A DNA stretch of 13,889 nt. Source: Helicobacter sp. Lineage in GTDB: Bacteria > Campylobacterota > Campylobacteria > Campylobacterales > Helicobacteraceae. A program made the translations under genes and the position numbers. Below, piece after piece: positions 1 through 5,624 of this stretch (its first letter is position 1; each line of letters starts with the position of its first letter). Location: positions 1 through 13,889 of the forward strand of contig JAAVGZ010000067.1 of NCBI GenBank assembly GCA_014799985.1, written 5' to 3'. The notes beneath the pieces were generated by a model. The model was not told the origin of the DNA. It saw nothing but the letters and a program-made list of their open reading frames with translations, and searched no databases.

Positions 1-11
1 GGTTGGGAAGA
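1..11. repeat. 11-bp terminal inverted repeat, left copy
   Basis: The first 11 bases (GGTTGGGAAGA) are the exact reverse complement of 13878-13888 at the other end. Next to the larger inverted repeats just inside them, this suggests that the window is a whole contig broken inside copies of one dispersed repeat. It is not a transposon end: housekeeping genes fill the interior. Confidence 0.6.
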
Positions 12-19
12 TAGAATCA

Positions 20-109
20 TGAGCAATGGAGAATCAAAGATTGCAATCTCCAAAGCGGCGCTGTGCTGTGGCTTCGCCATAGCTTTGCGCGCGCTTTTTC
101 TGGGGATTC
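20..109 (-). repeat. Family B dispersed hairpin repeat, left copy
   Basis: This stretch matches the reverse complement of 13699-13784 over most of its length. Shared blocks include TGAGCAAT, AGAATCAAAGAT, CCAAAGCG, GCTGTGCT and AGCTTTGCGCGCGCTTTTTCT. The core at 52-99 can fold: AAAGCG at one end pairs with the CGCTTT-type end at the other, with an inner TGGC-TTCG-CCA hairpin. No transposase or open reading frame is linked to it. It resembles a small non-autonomous palindromic element. Confidence 0.65.
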
Positions 110-129
110 TATTAAGAAGCTACCTATCT

Positions 130-233
130 GTCATTGCGAGCATTCGCTAGAATGCGCGGCAATCAACCGTGTGCGGAGCTAGAATCATGAAGATTCTATG
201 CCGTTTGATTGCTTCGCTGACGCTCGCAATGAC
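130..233 (+). repeat. Family A hairpin repeat, copy 1
   Basis: An imperfect inverted repeat of about 104 bp. It opens with GTCATTGCGAGC and closes with GCTCGCAATGAC. Nested inside, GGCAATCAACCG pairs imperfectly with CGTTTGATTGC. The centre holds AGAATCATGAAGATTCT, itself palindromic. Translated, such units give CERSEAI- or FDCFASLAMT-like peptides, which explains the short spurious reading frames here. Copies 1 and 2 share one orientation; copies at 998 and 13582 have the opposite one, judged by the asymmetric AACCGTG/AAACG arms. Confidence 0.8.
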
Positions 234-262
234 ACAAGATTATTATTTCGTATTATTTTCTC

Positions 263-365
263 GTCATTGCGAGCGAGCAAAGCGAGCGCGGCAATCAACC
301 GTGCGCGAAGCTAGAATCATAAAAGATTCTATGCCGTTTGATTGCTTCGCTTCGCTCGCAATGAC
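263..365 (+). repeat. Family A hairpin repeat, copy 2
   Basis: A 103-bp copy in the same orientation as copy 1 and only 29 bases after it. It has the same GTCATTGCGAGC / GCTCGCAATGAC ends and ATCAACCGTG / CGTTTGATTGC inner arms. The left arm has GAGCAAAGCGAGCGCGG where copy 1 has a diverged sequence. It is followed within 11 bases by the small GC-rich hairpin at 376-396. Confidence 0.8.
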
Positions 366-375
366 AAAAAGAAAT

Positions 376-396
376 GGAGGTGCGGTTTAACCGCAC
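376..396. repeat. Short GC-rich hairpin beside family A copy 2
   Basis: GGAG is followed by a near-perfect palindrome: GTGCGGTT, one T, then AACCGCAC. An equivalent GGAG-TGCGAC-TAAA-GTCGCA-CCTCC hairpin follows the family A copy at the right end of the window. The pairing of the two element types is therefore repeated. No T-tract follows, so a terminator role is not evident. Confidence 0.6.
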
Positions 397-434
397 GCAT
401 AATCTTGATTTATTGCTAAAATCACGCGATAGAT

Positions 435-965
435 TCAGCTTGCATTTTGCAAAGATTGGCTCATAGCTGCCTTTGGATATCGTGCTAAATGTGCAATAAT
501 GAGTTGACAAGCACCATCATAATATTGCAATGTTTCGAGCACCTCAAAGCCTGCATGTCTAAGAAATACATTTAAAGATTCGGGCGAGAAATGGCTGCGA
601 TATTTATCGTTTGGGCGACAGAAGTATTCTTTTGAATCGTTAGCATAGAATACTTCAAAAGCAACAAGAATATCTCTAGTGCCCTTACGCAATGCTTGGC
701 TTAAAGATTGCAAAAAAGCAGGAGGGTCTGAAATATGTTCGAGAACATAGCGACATAGAATCATATCTATATTTTCACACAATACCAACTCGACATATTG
801 CCTAAAATCATACGACTTGCGTTTTCCAACCTTATGGCTTGCAATGAGTGAGCCACACTCAAATTTGAAAGTGATGATTTTAATAACACCATATTTATCA
901 CACAAATTCCACGTGAGAAGCGGGGGGGGGGGCGATATGGAACTCTGTTTTGTCATTATTGTCAT
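435..965 (-). pseudogene. Class I SAM methyltransferase, C-terminal part, possibly phase-variable
   Basis: The 176-residue frame matches the second half of Methyltransf_11/23-type enzymes. IDMILCRYVLEHI at about residues 66-78 is the post-motif strand and helix, and HFSPESL...HAGFEVLE at 125-144 is typical of small-molecule or sugar C-/O-methyltransferases. The N-terminal SAM-binding glycine motif (E/D-x-G-x-G-x-G) is absent. Only about 30 bases separate the start from a family A repeat, so the gene looks 5'-truncated. ATG at 965 has a fair ribosome site (AGGGAAG, about 3-4 bases away). An 11-base C tract, encoding PPPP at residues 12-15, lies just inside the frame and would switch it by slippage. 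By eye the region is more AT-rich than the core genes, hinting at foreign origin. Substrate unknown. It could be an expressed short protein, but a working methyltransferase seems unlikely. Confidence 0.55.
922..932. repeat. G11 homopolymer (C11 on the coding strand)
   Basis: Eleven G in a row on the plus strand, within the first 15 codons of the methyltransferase-like frame. At 11 the frame from ATG 965 is open through the tract. A second frame, from ATG 1002 or 996, enters the tract one register off and meets a stop roughly 55 codons later. Long G/C tracts near the 5' end of surface-modification genes are the usual phase-variation device in Helicobacter and Campylobacter. Confidence 0.75.
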
Positions 966-997
966 TGTCTTCCCTGCGGTTTGTTTTGTGTAACATT

Positions 998-1088
998 GTC
1001 ATTGAGAGCAAGCAACGCGAGCGTGGCAATCAAACGTCTCTGAATTGCTCAACACGGTTGATTGCTTCGGCTAAAGCCTCGCAATGAC
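998..1088 (-). repeat. Family A hairpin repeat, copy 3 (reverse orientation)
   Basis: A 91-bp copy bounded by GTCATTGAGAGC and CCTCGCAATGAC. The inner arms are ATCAAACG on the left and CACGGTTGATTGC on the right, the reverse of copies 1 and 2. It lies immediately upstream of the truncated methyltransferase gene and may mark the breakpoint that removed its 5' half. The rest of 1089-1261 shows no gene, only the repeat remnant at 1155-1182. Confidence 0.75.
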
Positions 1089-1154
1089 AAAAACTAAATC
1101 GCTGCGAGTATTTGCAATAACGCATAGCAGATTCTTTTGAGATTCTAATTATTT

Positions 1155-1182
1155 GAGATGTTTCGCTTTGCTCAATATGACA
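1155..1182 (-). repeat. Remnant of a third dispersed repeat
   Basis: Read on the minus strand it begins TGTCATATTGAGCAAAGC and continues GAAACATCTC. It resembles the TGTCATATTGAGC-type repeats I recall from Helicobacter genomes, with ends unlike those of families A and B. Only one copy is visible here, so its repeat status rests on recollection of the motif, not on a second copy. Confidence 0.35.
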
Positions 1183-1261
1183 AATATTTGGCATGAAAAT
1201 CGGAGGTAAGACGAACAATTGCAACACACGCAAAGGCGCGGGTGCTGCAAAATGGCAAAAG

Positions 1262-1492
1262 CTACTTGCCGTCTCGTTCCTTGATGAATGCGCGCACCAT
1301 CGCATACGCCTCGTCTTTGAGTGCGAGCTTTCGCTTTTTGAGCGTCTCAAGCCCAAAGCTATCCATTGCTTCGCGCCCTTCCTCGACATCTTTGATTTGG
1401 TGGTCAAGCTCATTGTGCTCATCAAAGATTTTTGCAAAATGCGCGTCTGTTTGCCGTAGCTCGCTGATTTCGTCTCGATATTCGTGTAGCAT
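1262..1492 (-). CDS. DUF465 / YdcH-like small coiled-coil protein
   Basis: A 76-residue protein that opens with MLHEYRDEISELRQTDAHF and goes on IFDEHNELDHQI, the hallmark pattern of the DUF465 (YdcH) family. It is highly charged, helical and without cysteines or membrane segments, so probably cytoplasmic and coiled-coil forming. No biochemical role is established for the family. The start is secure: AAGGAG lies five bases upstream of ATG. It has its own promoter (-10 TATAAT at 1516-1521), so it need not depend on nrfHA, whose stop lies 83 bases upstream on the same strand. Length is normal for the family. Family assignment is firm; function is not known. Confidence 0.88.
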   Translation of the reverse strand: MLHEYRDEISELRQTDAHFAKIFDEHNELDHQIKDVEEGREAMDSFGLETLKKRKLALKDEAYAMVRAFIKERDGK

Positions 1493-1515
1493 CGTCTCTC
1501 CTTTTATGATGCGTG

Positions 1516-1521
1516 ATTATA
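1516..1521 (-). promoter_or_regulatory. -10 box of the DUF465 gene promoter
   Basis: A perfect TATAAT on the minus strand, preceded by GGCTTTTTAGGG. There is no convincing -35 hexamer, which fits Campylobacterota sigma-70 promoters that rely on a T-rich stretch upstream of the -10. The predicted start near 1509 gives a leader of about 17 bases that contains the AAGGAG ribosome site. Confidence 0.65.
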
Positions 1522-1545
1522 CCCTAAAAAGCCAACAATTCACGC

Positions 1546-1568
1546 GCCCGCAAGAAAATCTCGCGGGC
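1546..1568 (-). terminator. Hairpin just after nrfA, possible terminator
   Basis: On the minus strand, GCCCGCGAGA and TCTTGCGGGC pair as a 10-bp stem (one G-T) around a TTT loop, 8 bases past the nrfA stop. The T run (CTTTTT) lies about 15 bases further on rather than directly behind the stem. It may terminate poorly, or mainly protect the nrfHA transcript 3' end. Confidence 0.45.
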
Positions 1569-1575
1569 AAAACAC

Positions 1576-3426
1576 CTATTTGCTACTGATAGGTTTCGCG
1601 CCAATGGGTTTTGTCGAATCAATCACCTCATAATTATAAGGAGCGTTGTTCTTGTCGAGCTCGAGCAGCTGGCTAGGAGGCGCAGAGTTGATTTCCTTGT
1701 GTGGATAATATCGCTCGCCTGCCTTGTGCCCGTCCATGTCTTTCTTGTACACAATCTCGCCGGGGTTGAGCTTTTGCATGTCCTCAAAGCCAAGTTGTGA
1801 GATTTTGAAATCATGGATTCCATGCGCAGCGGCAATCGCCAAAAGCTCGGCTTGCCCCTCTTTTGCCATTCTCACGGCTTGCAAGAGCATGCGGCTTGCC
1901 TCGCGTGGGTTGTGGAATCCTGTCGAGTTCTCTGCGCCCACGAAATCGGCGCGGACAGAGCTTTTGCGGTGGAGTTCGAGCACATTTGTGAGCGCCTTAG
2001 AAACCTTCGCGTCATCAGCCTTGCCGTCTGTTTGGTATGCGGGGAGCTCGCCGAGCTTGCCGCGCAAGGTTTTGATGTCGGTAATCAGGCTCACGATTGC
2101 ATATTCAGCGTTGCGCAAATCAAATGCGATGCTTTTTTGAATGTCAAAAATCTGCTGCTTGAGGAACTCCTCGCTTTGGCGCGCATGGCATGCCTTGCAG
2201 GCAGCGTTGATGTCTTGCAATGGCGACGTTACATTGTGCTGCGTCATCTTGAATGCGCCCTTGCGGATATAGGGCATGTGGCAGTCGGCACAAGCCACGC
2301 CGTTTGCTGCATGCACACCGCCGCTGAAGAGCTCTGATTCGGGGTGTTGGATTTTCAACATGGGCGCTTTGGTTTCTTTGTGTACCCAATCCGATGGGAA
2401 AATGTCGCGCACTTTGTCGTAATAATCATCGAACATCTCGATGCGGAAAGGCTGCCCTTTTTTCCATTCTGTCCATGGGAACACGAGCTCGATTCCGGCG
2501 ACTTCGATTTCGGTTGGCTCGTTGCCATCGCGCCAGCTATCGAACTCATCGTACGTTTTTTGCGTGCCGTCCCACCATTTCTTGGTTGGGTCGTTTGCGA
2601 TGCTCTCGCCAATGGTCTTGACTTTTGTGCCTGTGGGGCGGAAATAATACTCGACATGGCATTGTGAGCAAACGAGTGTGCGCATTTCAGCCACAGGCGC
2701 ATCGATTCCATATTCCGCGCTTGGCTTATATCCGCGTTGCACGAGCGCATTAATCGCTGCTTGACGTGTGAGGCGCAAGCCCATATCTGATGGATTGTGG
2801 CAGTCGGCGCATGTAACGCCCATGCGCTTGCCGCCGTGTGGTCCGCTGTGCTGCTCGCTATTGGGCTCGATTCCCTCCACAGCGGGGACTTGCTTAATCA
2901 TCGTCCAATATTTCGCCGAGTTGAATGCGACCCAATCGCCCTTAGAAACGACTTTGTAGAGATAGGGCGACCAACCGCTGTGGCAGTTCATACAGGCTGT
3001 GGGCTGCCCGCCAAATTTCGCAAAGCCATGCGCATTCAAGAAGTCTTTGTTGTTTCTCGCGGTGTCCATTTGGTCGACTTGAATCCAAAAATGCCCGCGC
3101 TCCTCGTTTGCGTCAATGCTAAACGGATAGCCAGCCCAAAGAAGTGTGAGCTGTGGATAGCGAATGAGTTTGCTGTAAGCATAGTTCCCGCCGAACTCTG
3201 TGTAGCGGGGGGTGTCTTTTTCCACAGTGAGATACATGTCGAGATATTGTGGAAAATTCTTCCCCCAATGGTCGAAGGTTGGGTTCGAATCGCTAAGCTC
3301 CACGACATGTTTTGACATCACGGCGGTGTTTTGTTGTTGTTGCTTTTGGCTGATGTCGATATTGAGCCATACAAGCCCAAAAATTGCCAACACAACCACC
3401 ACAACTCCGATGGGCATGAGTTTCAT
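1576..3426 (-). CDS. nrfA: Cytochrome c nitrite reductase, pentaheme catalytic subunit
   Basis: Periplasmic NrfA reduces nitrite to ammonium with six electrons received from NrfH. Five heme sites are present: CMNCH 145-149, CADCH 206-210, CSQCH 253-257, CADCH 379-383 and CKACH 410-414. Active-site residues line up: Arg124 before heme 1, Glu259/Tyr260 in CSQCHVEYYF, and Lys358, Gln360, His361 in APMLKIQHPE. The first site is CXXCH, not the usual CXXCK, so His149 replaces the lysine that normally ligates the catalytic heme; Campylobacter jejuni NrfA is known for the same change. At 616 residues it is longer than the E. coli enzyme (about 480), partly from extra sequence around 265-345. Residues 1-21 form a Sec signal or anchor. 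AAAGGAG lies six to seven bases before ATG. It is co-transcribed with nrfH, which ends 20 bases upstream. Confidence 0.97.
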   Translation of the reverse strand: MKLMPIGVVVVVLAIFGLVWLNIDISQKQQQQNTAVMSKHVVELSDSNPTFDHWGKNFPQYLDMYLTVEKDTPRYTEFGGNYAYSKLIRYPQLTLLWAGYPFSIDANEERGHFWIQVDQMDTARNNKDFLNAHGFAKFGGQPTACMNCHSGWSPYLYKVVSKGDWVAFNSAKYWTMIKQVPAVEGIEPNSEQHSGPHGGKRMGVTCADCHNPSDMGLRLTRQAAINALVQRGYKPSAEYGIDAPVAEMRTLVCSQCHVEYYFRPTGTKVKTIGESIANDPTKKWWDGTQKTYDEFDSWRDGNEPTEIEVAGIELVFPWTEWKKGQPFRIEMFDDYYDKVRDIFPSDWVHKETKAPMLKIQHPESELFSGGVHAANGVACADCHMPYIRKGAFKMTQHNVTSPLQDINAACKACHARQSEEFLKQQIFDIQKSIAFDLRNAEYAIVSLITDIKTLRGKLGELPAYQTDGKADDAKVSKALTNVLELHRKSSVRADFVGAENSTGFHNPREASRMLLQAVRMAKEGQAELLAIAAAHGIHDFKISQLGFEDMQKLNPGEIVYKKDMDGHKAGERYYPHKEINSAPPSQLLELDKNNAPYNYEVIDSTKPIGAKPISSK

Positions 3427-3446
3427 TTTGTCTCCTTTGAACTAGA

Positions 3447-3935
3447 TTAATGCCCCACATGTGGGTGGCACGAAACGCACGAAAGCGCGCTTTGGGTGTG
3501 GTTTGGAATCGTTGTGGGATTCACCACAACGCCCACGCTGTCGATATGGCAGCGCACACAATTGTCTTGAATCATCTCCTTGCTCTTCTCTTTTGCAGCG
3601 AGATGTGTGGGGAGCTCGTTTAGCTTAAACGTGAAAGCGTAGGCATGCGAGATTCCACTTTCGGCTTTGGCGAGCCATTTGGGAACGAAAGCATGCGGCA
3701 AATGGCAATCGCTACAGGTCGCGCGCGGCTCTCCTTTGACACTCAATGCATGGACGCTATTGGTGTAGTCATGATAAACCGTGTTCATGATGTGGCAATT
3801 GTTGCATGAAGCAGAATCGTTGCTTAAATAAGAAGCACCCTTTGCGTTAATGAATGTATACACACCAACACACAAGAGCACGCACAAGCAGATTCCAAAA
3901 ACAGAAGATGTGAGTTTGGTCTTTTTTGTATTCAT
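3447..3935 (-). CDS. nrfH: NrfH, tetraheme quinol dehydrogenase of the nitrite reductase complex
   Basis: A NapC/NirT/NrfH-family membrane cytochrome that oxidises quinol and passes electrons to NrfA on the periplasmic side. From ATG 3935 it is 162 residues, with one N-terminal membrane helix at about 10-29. Four heme motifs follow: CNNCH 44-48, CSDCH 74-78, CVRCH 126-130 and CVSCH 153-157. CNNCHIM supplies the methionine known to ligate heme 1 in NrfH proteins. The reading frame opens one codon earlier with GTG, but AAGG sits seven bases before the ATG and only four before the GTG, so ATG is preferred. It is the first gene of nrfHA. The promoter with an 11-base G tract lies directly upstream. 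No nrf maturation gene (such as a dedicated heme lyase) is visible in the window. Confidence 0.96.
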   Translation of the reverse strand: MNTKKTKLTSSVFGICLCVLLCVGVYTFINAKGASYLSNDSASCNNCHIMNTVYHDYTNSVHALSVKGEPRATCSDCHLPHAFVPKWLAKAESGISHAYAFTFKLNELPTHLAAKEKSKEMIQDNCVRCHIDSVGVVVNPTTIPNHTQSALSCVSCHPHVGH

Positions 3936-3962
3936 CACAACACCTTATTTGAGCGCTTTTAG

Positions 3963-3980
3963 TGTGGGAATTATGCCACA
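3963..3980. promoter_or_regulatory. Inverted repeat over the nrfH -10 region, candidate operator
   Basis: On the minus strand TGTGG, eight bases, then CCACA. It spans the -10 box and the predicted start point of nrfHA, where a bound repressor would block transcription. The arms are only 5 bp and I recognise no known regulator site, so this may be chance. Confidence 0.3.
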
Positions 3981-3998
3981 AAACACAATGCATGTCAA
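3970..3998 (-). promoter_or_regulatory. nrfHA promoter
   Basis: The -35 is a perfect TTGACA (3993-3998). A 17-base spacer leads to CATAAT (3970-3975) as the -10. The predicted start near 3963 gives a leader of about 28 bases with AAGG before ATG 3935. A consensus -35 is unusual in Campylobacterota. One base separates this -35 from the G11 tract upstream. Confidence 0.75.
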
Positions 3999-3999
3999 G

Positions 4000-4010
4000 C
4001 CCCCCCCCCC
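4000..4010. repeat. C11 homopolymer (G11 on the nrf strand) at the nrfHA promoter
   Basis: Eleven C on the plus strand, so eleven G on the nrfHA transcript strand, covering about -37 to -47 relative to the predicted start and touching the -35. Being intergenic, a length change cannot alter a reading frame. It would instead change the distance between the promoter core and anything bound upstream. It also lies some 50-60 bases upstream of a possible -10 (TATCAT, 4058-4063) for the divergent SIMPL gene. Confidence 0.75.
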
Positions 4011-4087
4011 GCAAAGTCCCATAAATCGGCGCAAACCATTGATTTATTTTTGGTCTGTATCATGCAAAAAAACAAAAAGGTGGGCAA

Positions 4088-4792
4088 ATGAGCAAAACGA
4101 GTGCAGGAATCTTGGGCGTTTTTTCAGTGATATGCAGCGCCATTTTGGTGTTTGGCGCGAGCAAAATCGCGCTCGATTTCCAATCGATGCAGCGCAGCGT
4201 TGTCGTCAAGGGGCTTAGCCAAAAAGAGGTCGCGGCTGATGTGATGATTCTCCCTATCAACTTCAACCGCGCAAGCAACGATGTGGGCGAACTCTATCGG
4301 CAGCTTGAGAGCGACAAAATGGCGATTCTCGAGTTTTTGGAAAAAAGAGGCATTGCGAGCGAAGATATCTCGGTCAACGCGCCGTCCATCACCGACAAAA
4401 TCGCCAACCGATATGGTGGCGAAGAGAGGGTCGCATACCGCTATGCTGGCTCGGGCAATCTCTTGGTCTATACGCGCGACATCGAGCGCGGGCGCAAGGC
4501 GCTCGAGGAGCTTGGCGAGCTCAACGAGGCGGGCGTGCTCATCAGAATCGAGGAATACAACACGGAATATCTCTACACCAAGCTCAACGACATCAAGCCC
4601 CAAATGATTGAAGAAGCGACCATCAACGCGCGCGAGGCGGCGATGAAGTTCGCGAGCGATTCGCAAAGCAAGCTGGGCAAAATCAAGCGCGCATCGCAGG
4701 GGCAGTTCAGCATTGAATCGCGCGACAGAAGCACGCCGCATATCAAGACAATCCGCGTTGTCTCAACAATTGAATACTACCTCAAAGACTGA
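4088..4792 (+). CDS. SIMPL-domain (DUF541) protein, membrane-anchored periplasmic
   Basis: A 234-residue protein with one N-terminal membrane helix at about 7-24, then a SIMPL/DUF541 domain. The domain opens with SVVVKGLSQKEVAADV (about 37-52) and ends with the family's alanine-rich helix and LGKI segment (about 178-200). SIMPL proteins are periplasmic or exported and have been linked to stress protection, but the molecular role is not established. AAAAAGG seven bases before ATG supports this start. It is the only plus-strand gene, divergent from nrfHA across 152 bases that hold the C11 tract. Its last 11 bases overlap the end of the convergent membrane-protein gene. Whether it is functionally tied to nitrite respiration cannot be told from sequence. 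Confidence 0.88.
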   Translation: MSKTSAGILGVFSVICSAILVFGASKIALDFQSMQRSVVVKGLSQKEVAADVMILPINFNRASNDVGELYRQLESDKMAILEFLEKRGIASEDISVNAPSITDKIANRYGGEERVAYRYAGSGNLLVYTRDIERGRKALEELGELNEAGVLIRIEEYNTEYLYTKLNDIKPQMIEEATINAREAAMKFASDSQSKLGKIKRASQGQFSIESRDRSTPHIKTIRVVSTIEYYLKD

Positions 4793-5615
4793 TGCGCGTT
4801 TTGGCGTATTCGATTCTGTAACGTTCGATGACGCCAAGCGCCCAACAGCTGATAGCGAGCATATAAATCGCCTTTTTGGCGGCATATTGGCTCGCATAGC
4901 CCTCAAACACGGCATGTGAGACGAAAAAGATGACCACGCCAAGCACGAGCAACGTGAGATTGAAACGTTCATAGACGCCAAAGAGCCGCCTATGGTCGCG
5001 CACGAGAATCGCGAGCATGGCGATGCCGACAAATGTCGCGCCAACGCCCCACCATTCCCACCATGATTCCTTGTCGAGCGGCTGAATCGCGAAGCCAAAG
5101 AGCGCGACAATCATCGCGTTGGGGCTCGGAACGAGGCTATATGGAAACGTGTAGAATTGTTGGGGCTTGTCCGGAGAATCGATGCGATAGTAATAGACAA
5201 ACGGCAGCACGAAAAATAGCAGAAAGCAAAAGATGTCCATCACCTGCCCGCTGCCCACAGACACGAACACGCGCAGGCTGTCGGCATGGTCGCTTTGGAC
5301 AAAATAGGGGCAGATTCCCCAAAAAAGATTGAGCACGAAGACAAACAGCAGGCTTAGGCAGAACACAAAAAAATCCTTGCGCATGCGCTGCAGTGAACGC
5401 TCGCGCAGAAACACGGCGGCGAGATAGGCGCAGGCAAACGCGGCAAAGAGGACATAGAATGTTTCATAGAGGCTGTTTGCCTTGCTCGCCCACATAAAGA
5501 GCCCCGAGAAATTATCAAACAAAAAGGTCAGCAGCACAACGCAAAGCGTGAAAATCGCGATGAGAAAAAAGAGCGCAGAAAGAATCAGCTCGCTTGTTGC
5601 GACACGATTACTCAT
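4782..5615 (-). CDS. Polytopic inner-membrane protein of unknown function
   Basis: I do not recognise a family. The 277 residues contain about eight hydrophobic helices (roughly 9-33, 50-70, 82-102, 122-143, 165-180, 189-205, 217-236, 247-264). Acidic-aromatic loops occur, such as DKESWWEWWG near 181-190. There is no signal peptidase site, nucleotide-binding motif or cysteine-heme motif. AAGGA lies six bases before ATG and overlaps the amidase stop codon (TAAGGA), so translation is probably coupled. It is the last gene of the long operon, nine bases after the amidase gene, which makes a role in envelope biology plausible but unproven. The 3' end overlaps the convergent SIMPL gene by 11 bases and no terminator is visible between them. 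Confidence 0.85.
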   Translation of the reverse strand: MSNRVATSELILSALFFLIAIFTLCVVLLTFLFDNFSGLFMWASKANSLYETFYVLFAAFACAYLAAVFLRERSLQRMRKDFFVFCLSLLFVFVLNLFWGICPYFVQSDHADSLRVFVSVGSGQVMDIFCFLLFFVLPFVYYYRIDSPDKPQQFYTFPYSLVPSPNAMIVALFGFAIQPLDKESWWEWWGVGATFVGIAMLAILVRDHRRLFGVYERFNLTLLVLGVVIFFVSHAVFEGYASQYAAKKAIYMLAISCWALGVIERYRIEYAKTRISL

Positions 5616-5624
5616 AGATTGTCC

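Noticed and set aside
130..365. A CRISPR-like array from the repeats at 130 and 263
   Set aside because: The units are palindromic elements about 100 bp long with no regular spacers, and no cas gene is nearby.
169..390. Short frames encoding CERAKRARQS- and FDCFASLAMT-like peptides
   Set aside because: These are translations of the family A hairpin repeats, not genes.
4282..4607. A second plus-strand frame inside the SIMPL gene
   Set aside because: Serine/arginine-rich out-of-frame translation typical of a shadow; the SIMPL frame explains the region.
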